Source: Gentiana macrophylla
Lineage: Eukaryota; Streptophyta; Magnoliopsida; Gentianales; Gentianaceae
Assembly: GCA_026214975.1 (NCBI GenBank)
Contig: CM047810.1
Coordinates: 868,001 to 932,000 of the forward strand
DNA length: 64,000 nucleotides
Reading direction: 5' to 3'
Part shown: positions 56,350-64,000 of the stretch, in pieces
Numbering within the stretch: position 1 is the stretch's first letter
Layout: every line of letters begins with the position of its first letter
The notes under the pieces: generated by a model
What the model was told of the DNA's origin: nothing
Databases searched by the model: none
Seen by the model: only the letters and a program-made list of their open reading frames with translations
Program-made: the position numbers and the translations under genes

Positions 56350-57335
56350 ATAAGGTACGTAGGGTTACATATTGTAAGACATGTGGTAAAATAGGGCGGG
56401 TGTGGTGAGGTGTGGGAGGGTGAAGTGGGGGTAAGTAGTGGGTAGGATGAGTTGTAGGGTAGAATGGGTGGTGAGGTAATGTGGGTAAGGTAGGGCGGGG
56501 TTACGTATCATAAGGCATGTGGCGTAGGGTGAGCGGATAAAATGGGATGGGGTTGGGTAGGTTGGTAAAGTAGAGTGAGTGGTGAGAAAATGTGGGGTAG
56601 GGTAAGGTGAGTGGTATGGTAAGTTAGCTATGATAAGATGGATGAGGCAGGGTAGAGTAAGGTAGGGTAAGATGGGGTGTGATAGAATATGGTTAGGCAG
56701 GTGAGTGCTGAGGTGGGTGAAGAGTAGGGTGCAATGGGTTGATGAGTATGGTGGTGGTAAGTAAAGAATGATGGGGTGGGATATGAAAGTGAGGTGTGAT
56801 GGAGGTGTGTGGTGATGGAAATGATAGGGTATGATAGAGTTGGTAATGAATATGGTAGGGTAAGGTAAGGTGGTGTACGGTGGGCCAGGTCGGGTGGGGT
56901 GGGGTGATGTATGGTTGGGTAGGTGAGCGACGCAGCATGTTGGGGTGGTGTGTTAGGGTATGGTGTGTGGAGAGGTAGGGTGTGGCGGGGAGATGGGTAA
57001 GTTGGGTGGTAAATATGAAATGTAGGGCAGGCTGGGTGGGGAAGGAGAAGGTGGGTGAGGTAAGACATGGTGAGATAGGGGTAGGTAAGGGTTGGGTGGG
57101 GGTAAGGTATGGTGTGATAGGGTAGGTTGGTGGGGTGGTAAGTTATGGTAGATGAGTGATATGATGTGCGGTGAGGTAAGGTGCGTTGTGGGGTAAAGCT
57201 ACCCCCACTCACCTCATCTTACCGTACATTTTGCATCTTACCGTATCAACCCTACCGTACCCAACAACCTACTTTTCATCATCCATTATTCCTACCCTAC
57301 CACCTTACCTTATCCCTCACCATCTACTATCACTC
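56350..57335 (-). repeat. Guanine-rich degenerate array (GGTAGGGTAAGGTGGGT-type) with strand switch
   Basis: About 840 bp of the plus strand is G-rich and C-poor, made of variants of GGTAGGGTAAGGTGGGTGG. At about 57197 it flips to C-rich (GGGGTAAAGCTACCCCCACT), continuing to about 57335. It begins with TACGTAGGGTTACATATTGT, and a second copy GGGGTTACGTATCATAAGGC is at about 56497. The array at 1495-1945 carries the inverse (AACCCTACGTCATACCC). The Pro/Thr/His/Tyr frames on the minus strand are repeat artefacts. Confidence 0.88.
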
Positions 57336-58103
57336 GGTGTTTAATCAATTTTGAAATTTGTTTTATTCCATTCAGCCACGTTCCAAACACAGTTGTACTC
57401 ACATACACTAAAAATGTATTATGTGAAAGAGAGTAAAAATATATGTCTTATTGCATCTCATTTGGTCGAACCCTTCATACAACAGTTGTACCATAAAAAA
57501 TTTCAGGACAACAAACTTGGTAAATTGTGCTAACCATCGTAGGCCAAGCAGGAACAATAGAACTATGTAGTTCTTGGATCATAATTGTGTTAAACCATTA
57601 TAAGCCAAGCAGGAATGATAAATATATGTAGTTATTAGACCTCTTATGGCTCAAGTAGAGCCGATGGTCCTAAGAATTAGGCGTTACGTATGGTATCAGA
57701 GCCGACTATCGGATGGAACTTAGTGTCATGCCGTGAGAGATGGTGGGTGTACGTCTTGACATGCACCTCTGGAAGGGTCTTTGCTAATATGCCACTTCCC
57801 CACATTGGAAAAAATGGGATAGAAAATACTAAAAATTAAGGTTGAGACATAATGAACTTGGTAATGACGATGTGCCTAAGTAAGTATTAAATTTGTTATA
57901 CCTCACGTAACACCGTTAGAGCATGAGTCTTGATCGTTGTATATATTTTTGTGTAGAACATTCTGTTGTGGTACTATAACTCATTACCAATTGCATTTTA
58001 TGTGAATAACAGTACGGTAACAATCACTTACATGCTACAAGTATATATCACAACGTAACGCGTGTCGCTTAAAATTCGTCATTTCTACATGGCAATGAGA
58101 CAT
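57336..58103. other. Intergenic stretch
   Basis: Contains a duplicated phrase (TAAGCCAAGCAGGAATGATA-type, about 57541 and 57601) and TGGTATCAGAGCCGACTATC at 57694, which has the shape of a retroelement primer site. No LTR was found next to it. No gene is supported. Confidence 0.4.
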
Positions 58104-58257
58104 GAGCAATGATACTGACACAACCGTTATGACACAACTTGTATCTATATCGTTGATTTTCAATATAGACTCATTGATTATTATTATATACATTATAATC
58201 AAACATGTAGATTCACGTTGTGCGCGTGTCACAACAATTGTACTCGTATCATTAGTC
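58104..58257. mobile_element. Mutator-type MITE, copy 1
   Basis: GAGCAATGATACTGACACAA at the left, with inverted TTGTACTCGTATCATTAGTC at the right. Flanked by 9-bp duplications ATGAGACAT / ACGAGACAT (one mismatch). Ends match copy 2 at 58365. Confidence 0.8.
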
Positions 58258-58364
58258 ACGAGACATCACATTACTTGGTTTGAAGAAACAGAAACTCACT
58301 TTACCCATATCCCCAGGCCCAGCTAGCATGTTTGAAAAAATACAATATTTTTATACTAAAAGAA

Positions 58365-58504
58365 GAGTAATGATGAGGGCATCACGGTTGTGTCACAACG
58401 AGTGACACAACGAATATCCGTACCGGTGATTATGTTAGATATAATATAATCAATTTAGATGTGTCTGTCGTTGTGGCACAACCGTTATGCCTGTATCATT
58501 GCTC
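58365..58504. mobile_element. Mutator-type MITE, copy 2
   Basis: 140 bp. The 35-bp inverted ends start GAGTAATGATGAGGGCATCA and GAGCAATGATACAGGCATAA (reverse complement of the right end). Perfect 9-bp target duplication CTAAAAGAA (58356-58364, 58505-58513), as made by Mutator-like transposases. Confidence 0.92.
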
Positions 58505-58730
58505 CTAAAAGAAATATGCTATCCGGATAAGTACAAAGTGGACCTCTGGAACCTCGAAGTACTTTCTGGCAATAATAATAATATAATAAACAAGATTAGT
58601 TGCAACGCAACAAACGTACATACATAGCTGTTGAGTGCTGGTGATGACTCGATATAACAAACTTGCTACAAGTGTCCCATGCATCCAATCCAATCCGCCA
58701 TGTGTACAGTTAACAACAGCTTAGAATGAC

Positions 58731-58744
58731 GCCACGTATAAAAT
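58731..58744 (+). promoter_or_regulatory. ABRE core and TATA box upstream of the AWPM-19 gene
   Basis: GCCACGT (58731-58737, the inverse of the ABRE core ACGTGGC) runs directly into TATAAAA (58737-58743), about 240 bp before the start codon. AWPM-19/PM19 genes are known for abscisic-acid and seed-desiccation control, so an ABRE fits. Its overlap with the TATA box is unusual and function is inferred. Confidence 0.5.
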
Positions 58745-58981
58745 GGCTCAATCCCCCCGTCTTTCCATATACATGAAACCCGAAACAGAACCCCCCCCCT
58801 CTAACGGCATTATTTAACTGGTCACCGGCCAAGAAAACTGAAGACAGCAATTCAAGTTTCTTTTTATCTATTTTGTTTGTTTGTTTGTTTGTCTCTCCAA
58901 GGCTTCTACACTAAGCTATTAGCTAATTAATTAAGCTAGTTCGTATTTGTAGAGGAGAAAGAAGAAGAAGAAGAAGAAAAG

Positions 58982-59685
58982 ATGGCGATGATGAGGGGAA
59001 TGATGAATAGAAGCCTTGCAGCACCATTGTTGTTTGTGAACTTGTTGATGTATCTTATCGTCTTAGGTTTTTCAAGCTGGTGTGTCAACAAGTACATCAA
59101 CAACCAGACTAACCATCCCAGTAATTAATTAATTAATTAAGCTCGATCTCTTCTAATTTTGTTCTATCGATCTTCTCAAATGAATTAATTAGTCTTTTTG
59201 AAATCAATTAATTCAAGATCTTGAATTAGTAATATTGTGTTATTATATTAATTAATGAATGAATGTACATGATGCATGCAGGTTTCGGAGGGAATGGAGC
59301 AACAGGGTTGTTTCTGACGTTTGCGATACTGGCATCGGTGGCAGGAATAGTGTCGAAGATAGCAGGAGGGAATCACTTGAGGGTTTGGAGGAACCATACT
59401 TTAGCTAACGCTGCTTCTACTGCTCTTATTGCTTGGGCCATCACCGCACTTGCTTTTGGATTTGCATGCAAGGAGATTAACGTCGGTGGATGGAGAGGGT
59501 GGAGGCTCAGGGTGCTTGAAGGTTTCACCATTGTTCTTGCCTTTACCCAGCTGCTCTATGTGTTGATGCTACATGCCGGTATGTTCGGCTCCGGCTATGA
59601 TCAGAACCACCACCATGCCACCGACTACGGTACGGGCCCACACGACCCCGCTAAGCCTGCTGCTGCCGGGGTTTCTCGGATCTAA
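58982..59685 (+). CDS. AWPM-19 / PM19-like plasma-membrane protein, two exons
   Basis: Exon 1 58982-59120, intron 59121-59280/81 (GT...GCATGCAG), exon 2 59282-59685; 180 residues and TAA. The join restores the serine codon in HP-S-FGGNGATG. Four membrane helices are visible: about residues 12-34 (LAAPLLFVNLLMYLIVLGFS), 55-73, 87-109 (ANAASTALIAWAITALAFGF) and 127-147 (FTIVLAFTQLLYVLML). The C-terminus is a His/Gly/Pro-rich tail. Family traits include the short N-terminus before helix 1 and the WRGWRLRVLE loop. Family members are induced by abscisic acid, cold and seed maturation and act at the plasma membrane; rice PM1 has been reported as an ABA importer. The first ATG is chosen because several in-frame Met codons follow and the length fits. 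AATAAA at 59802 is a probable polyadenylation signal. No defects were seen. Confidence 0.95.
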
Positions 59686-59801
59686 ATTAAGTTGCTTTCA
59701 TCAACCTACTTCATTTCTAGCTATAATTTCAATTAAGTTGGTTCATTTGTGATCTTTCTTTTTGGTTTACTGTTTTGGGTTGGGTTTGGTTTGGTTTTAA
59801 T

Positions 59802-59807
59802 AATAAA
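59802..59807 (+). terminator. Polyadenylation signal of the AWPM-19 gene
   Basis: AATAAA about 117 bp after the stop codon, in T-rich DNA. Confidence 0.55.
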
Positions 59808-60027
59808 AGATCGACCTTTTTCTATTTTGGGTGATTTATGTATTTATCTATGTTGTACGTTGGCCGAGGCTCCATTCCATGTTCCTTTTCGCCGGTTTCT
59901 TAACGCTTAATTAGCTTCTTGCATCTTTTTTTTGTTTTTGTTTTGTTTTTGTTTTTGTGGTTGATTTTGTAAATAATTAAATAAACAAGCTTCCTAATTA
60001 AGCATACATGATTTACTTAATTAATCT

Positions 60028-60177
60028 TGGGAAGTTATTGTGTGGTGTCCTCACACGGAATAGAGACACCGTGTGGCATCATACAGACCACACAGTTTTA
60101 TTCTGTGTTTAAACTGTATGGTTGATTGTTTTATCCGTCATTTGACCTCAAATTCTCTCACCACACAATAGCTTCCT
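60028..60177. mobile_element. MITE downstream of AWPM-19, same family as 42008-42155
   Basis: GGGAAGTTATTGTGTGGTG at the left, with inverted CACCACACAATAGCTTCC at the right, flanked by ATTAATCT (60020-60027, 60178-60185), an 8-bp duplication suggesting hAT. The core (GACACCGTGTGGCATCATAC, TTTAAACTGTATGGTTGATT) is shared with the MITE at 42 kb. Confidence 0.8.
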
Positions 60178-60202
60178 ATTAATCTCTAGGTATACCACGT
60201 AG

Positions 60203-60700
60203 TGTTTTTTTTTTTTTTTTTTTTTTTTTTGAGGAACACGTACGGTTCTGTTTGTTTTGGCCGGAGTTTTTTTGGGAGTTTTTTTATATCACATCACCAT
60301 TTATTTTTTATCATTCTTCCACCAATCAAATCTTTAATTATAAATAAAAAAATATTAAATCATCTTCATCATTTTATTTTATCAACTTTATTATCTTTTT
60401 TATCATTATTTTATTTATTATTTTACTTTATTTCACCAATCATTTCATAATCTACACAAATCATTATTCTATTTTATTTTACCACATCAACTTTTTAATC
60501 ATTACTTCAACCACTTTATCTAAAAAAACTTCAAAAAAAAAAAACTCACAAAAAAATTCCAACTCAAAACAAACGCAACCGTAGTAGCGTTCTAAAATTA
60601 ATCATCACAAGTGTGCCACGTGTTACCATGTATAATGACGAATCGGTCGACATCAGCTTGCATTAATATAAAACTTCACATATCTCCATCTCTTGTCTAA
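60203..60700. other. Low-complexity T/A-rich intergenic DNA
   Basis: A poly-T run at 60203-60230, then AT-rich DNA with weak inverted symmetry between TTTTTTTGGGAGTTTTTTTA (about 60266) and AAAAAACTTCAAAAAAAAAA (about 60523). No gene. Confidence 0.4.
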
Positions 60701-60721
60701 ACTAAACATAGAAATTTAATG

Positions 60722-60725
<4 letters not shown>

Positions 60726-60752
<27 letters not shown>
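60726..60752. repeat. (TA)n microsatellite
   Basis: About 13 AT units. Confidence 0.9.
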
Positions 60753-60753
<1 letters not shown>

Positions 60754-60838
60754 AGACAAATGGTTCACCGTTATTGGCTCCCCTGTGCTTTTCGAACTTT
60801 GAATATTAGTCGGCCCGTCTTTAACACCTTTTATATGT

Positions 60839-62327
60839 GGCAGCTGTTATTGCAAGAGCAAATCTGCTCCTGCCAGAGCTATTTGCCATAATTGCCCTTT
60901 TGACTTTTGTGTTTGTTCTCTCACACATACCTTTTTTCTTTTACTTTCTAAACAATATTTTATTTTTCCTATCCACATTTTTTATGGTTTCCACTTTCCA
61001 ACTGTACTTTTTTTTTAAAAAAAATTTCAGGGAAACAGTACTGTACATTCTAATCGCATTTTTTTTTTTACAATTATCAAAAAAAAAAAAAAAATTCGCA
61101 TTTTTTTTTGCCTAATCATATTTCTTACTTCATTAGATTTGACTATACAATTGTATTTGTCCGAATAAAATAGTTTTTCCTATTTTATTTTTTTCATCAA
61201 AATATATAAAAGTCATAATATTCAATATAATACGCAAATAAACTACAATCGAAATCTCAATTAAAATTTATTCATTAAATAAGAATAAAGTTGAATTATC
61301 ACTCTAGTAGTTCTAAAATCAAAATGATTTTTTTAAGTGGCATATTGTTTAATTTTAAAATTACATTTGTGGGAAAAATGTGGATGTTATGTGTTATGTG
61401 TTGTAGGAGATAAATATGATAGATTATATTTTATAAGTAAGAATGGTTATTTTACATAATGCTGATATATTTAGATGAAAAAAATCATGTTTTTTTTAGG
61501 GAAAAAAATCATGTTAATGAATGAGAAAATAATAATAAGTGGTGTTTACACAACTATGAGGCTATGATGAAACTTGACTTTCTTAATTGATGTAACAAAA
61601 GCAAGAGTCCAAATGGAGTCTTATAGGACAATACAAAATTAGTAAAAAATAATGTACGAGTGTGATGAATTAATTTAGCGCTTACTTTTTTAGAAGTTTT
61701 ATTTTTGATTTACGCAAAAATACGTGATACAATTATCGTATGACATTTTTTTTTTTTTTTGAATAGAAGTATGATTATTTATTACCAATGTCCGAAAATA
61801 ATTGTATCTTTACCTATTTTTTGTTACATAATATAGCGTTTTATCCGGATTCTAATATAATATTTATTACATATTTTTTATTAACATTATTTTACTTTCT
61901 ATCCAAACAAATTTGATTACTTGTTATTATACATTGATGATAATCAAATGATATTTTATATTTTTCAGTTAAAATTTACAAATTCATCTGCAATCTAATG
62001 TGTGAAAACATTTAGAAAAAACCTATATTAATGATACATATAATATCATTTAAAATAAAATGCATAATCAAGTTAGTTCTCTCACTTATAACTAAAAATA
62101 AAAGGAAAAACAAAATTAATTATCCTTTTAAAATTTGGGATAAAGGATCGAAAAGTGGACCCATATTATTAATGAATTGACGGAAATGAGCTAGCCCTTC
62201 AAAAGAAAAAAAGAGAGAAATGAAATTGAAAAATAATGATCGTCAGGCCATTCAAATTCTAAATGAAAAGGAACAAACGTTGAAGGGTAATTATGGTAGA
62301 TAGGCTCTGCGGAGAAGCAGATCTGCT
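60839..62327. mobile_element. Candidate 1.5-kb element with inverted ends and 21-bp flanking repeats
   Basis: Near the left end, AGAGCAAATCTGCTCCTGCC then AGAGCTATTTGCCATAATTG and CCCTTTTGAC. Near the right end the inverse reads AGAAGCAGATCTGCTTCTCC, GCAGAGCCTATCTACCATAA, TTACCCTTCAAC. The exact 21-base sequence TCTTTAACACCTTTTATATG plus T lies just outside both (60818-60838 and 62328-62348). The inside is AT-rich and non-coding. The long flanking repeat does not match a standard target duplication. Confidence 0.6.
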
Positions 62328-62656
62328 TCTTTAACACCTTTTATATGTTGCTCAATGACAAAACTTGACCTCTTTTTTTTTTTTTTTTTTTTTGTTTGAA
62401 AACATGACTTTGTTTAATGACTTCAAATAATAATCCTAATTATGTGAGCTAAAAAATAATAATTGAATACTTCCTAAATGACTGGATGTATTAGAGACTT
62501 TGTTTGTATACAACATTTGCTACATTGACCACCTTTTTCTTTTCTTTTCCGGGGTACTGCTATTGTCAAAACTCCTCTGACAAAACAAATCTCACAACCT
62601 CGTGTGCTAGTAGTACTTCTGATTATGTGACATCTATTTAAAGATGTCTCACTGCT

Positions 62657-62756
62657 ACATATGTCATGCTGAGCTATCGAGGATCAACATCAACATAAAT
62701 TTCCCCACATATGTCATGCTGAGCTATCGAGGATCAACATCAACATAAATTTCCCC
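62657..62756. repeat. Exact 50-bp tandem duplication
   Basis: ACATATGTCATGCTGAGCTA...AACATAAATTTCCCC occurs twice head to tail (62657-62706, 62707-62756) with no difference, so it is very recent or conserved. Non-coding. Confidence 0.95.
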
Positions 62757-63458
62757 GCTCAGGGCAAGAATTGTGAGTACATGTCAGAGCCGGTCGATTT
62801 CCATGTTAATGGGCTAGAATAGTAAGCATCTCGTTTGTCTTAGATAACAAGGTTCTCAGGTTCATCATATACGGCTCTACTAAATGCAACCTACTTATAA
62901 ACGTCAAGAAGTAAATATAACAAGTTAAACTATTGAATGGTTCATTCAATCACTAGATCAAAATGCATCTTTATTCGATACGACTTTCCTTACTAGGCGT
63001 CATAGCACACTATATGTTACGTTTTCAGATGAGTTAGGGGGACGTACGTAATCCGGATGCTATAAGTTCACGATGATGATTTAGTCGTAAAAGCTAAGTA
63101 ATAAAAAAAAAAAAAAAAAAAACTATAAAAGTTAGGGTTTTAGAAAAAACCCAATAAAAAGCTCAATAAAATGTTGACAAAAGGTGCAGACATGAGATAT
63201 TGATTGGGAAGAGTTGTATGCTATAAGTTCAAAGATGTGGATGAACCTCTCGAAATTTTGAATTTTTGAAGACATTTAAGTTATGAAAACACACAAGTTG
63301 TTTATGGATATTGTTGACTGATGATGAGACGTTGTTAAGTCTTAACCATGAACGCTTGAAATAATATCGATTGTCACGGAAATCGGTTGATGAAATTGGA
63401 GTGATTTCGGCTCCAAATAGAACTAATTGTTGTTGAATACTTGAATTAATATTTAGTA

Positions 63459-63463
<5 letters not shown>
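62757..63463. other. Intergenic stretch
   Basis: AT-rich, with a poly-A run at about 63103-63121. A phrase GATGATGAGACGTTGTTAAG (about 63319) returns in shortened form at 63594. No gene motif. Confidence 0.4.

Positions 63464-63526
<63 letters not shown>
63464..63526. repeat. (TA)n microsatellite
   Basis: About 31 AT units. The Tyr-Ile minus-strand frame across it is an artefact. Confidence 0.95.
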
Positions 63527-63528
<2 letters not shown>

Positions 63529-63550
63529 GGTGGATGAAATGAATTTGAAT

Positions 63551-63753
63551 AGCAGCCTCATATAGCAGTAGTGAAATTCCAGAATTGATGGTTAATGATG
63601 AGACGGTTAAGTTTAACCATGTTAAAAAGGGGGAGGAGAAACTAGAACTAATTGTGCAAATTGCCTTTTTATTAAAAATATTCTAAAAGGGGAAGGGTGG
63701 ACAAAGAAAGCAGCCTCATATAGCAGTAGTGAAATTCCAGAATTGCTGGTTAA
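63551..63753. repeat. Direct repeat of a 44-bp segment
   Basis: AGCAGCCTCATATAGCAGTA, then GTGAAATTCCAGAATTG and one changed base, occurs at 63551-63595 and 63709-63753. Flanks differ, so it is a dispersed direct repeat about 158 bp apart. Confidence 0.9.
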
Positions 63754-64000
63754 AAAACAAACAGCACATGTAATAATATATATAGAGTAAATAATGGTGG
63801 GGTGGGTAATGGGTATAGTCATCAAAAAAAAAAAAAAAACTTGGAATCACAATAGAATAACGTAATATTTTTCTTTTTTAACCAATACTTCAAATGACAG
63901 ATGGATGTCTTATAGATCTTGAAAATGACTTGTATAAATTGACAGAGGAATAAACAATTACTTTAGGAACAAGTATAAATACGCAAGAAACATATGCACG

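Noticed and set aside
56628..57212. 194-residue minus-strand open frame rich in Pro, His, Thr and Tyr
   Set aside because: The same repeat artefact from the guanine-rich array; a second frame over the same bases is equally open.
57694..57705. TGGTATCAGAGCC as evidence of another retrotransposon
   Set aside because: A primer-site-like string alone. No LTR end precedes it and no gag or pol follows it.

Overview
The window looks like nuclear DNA of a flowering plant, most likely a eudicot. It is AT-rich, its genes carry short GT-AG introns, it has plant-only families (AWPM-19, NETWORKED1, plant mobile domain), and it is dominated by plant LTR retrotransposons and MITEs. I see no rRNA genes, no functional tRNA genes and no organelle DNA. 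The species cannot be named from the sequence.

Only two genes look intact. One is an 11-exon MYND zinc-finger / MSS51-C-like gene on the minus strand (27063-30329). The other is a two-exon AWPM-19 (PM19-like) membrane-protein gene on the plus strand (58982-59685). The remaining gene-like material is broken: a NETWORKED1 (NET1) actin-binding pseudogene (44004-54100), a plant-mobile-domain pseudogene (about 31.7-33.8 kb, minus), a C2H2 zinc-finger fragment (about 7.6-7.9 kb), and an RNase H-like (LINE-type) remnant cut in two by a retrotransposon.

Layout: 0-1.5 kb holds an 80-bp duplication and two Stowaway-like MITEs. 1.5-1.95 kb is a cytosine-rich degenerate array. 1.96-3.42 kb is a probable solo LTR inside an AT-rich ~210-bp tandem repeat that runs to about 4.9 kb. 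5.5-9.0 kb is flanked by imperfect inverted repeats and holds a minus-strand ORF, zinc-finger debris and tandem repeats. 11031-24620 is a chromodomain-bearing Ty3/gypsy element with CAAAA target duplications. Three solo LTRs are inserted in it, each with its own 5-bp duplication, and the whole sits in the RNase H-like remnant. 34132-38889 is a complete but inactivated Ty1/copia element. 38991-41331 is a minus-strand LTR with an adjacent tRNA-Asp-type primer site. 42602-43590 is a solo LTR in the presumed 5' intron of the NET1 pseudogene. 45940-51777 is a non-autonomous LTR element with no gag/pol, inserted in the NET1 coiled-coil exon. 53076-53989 is a hAT-type element near the NET1 C-terminus. 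54.1-55.9 kb is a large palindrome. 56.35-57.34 kb is the guanine-rich counterpart of the array at 1.5 kb. Beyond it come two Mutator-type MITEs, the AWPM-19 gene and more AT-rich repeats.

The window is therefore mainly a record of transposition. Matching target-site duplications can be read for about nine insertions (one of the MITEs with a single mismatch), and the gypsy and NET1 loci allow the order of events to be reconstructed. I found no convincing new multi-gene system. The least explained structures are the two strand-asymmetric CCCTACC-type arrays and the palindrome at 54-56 kb.
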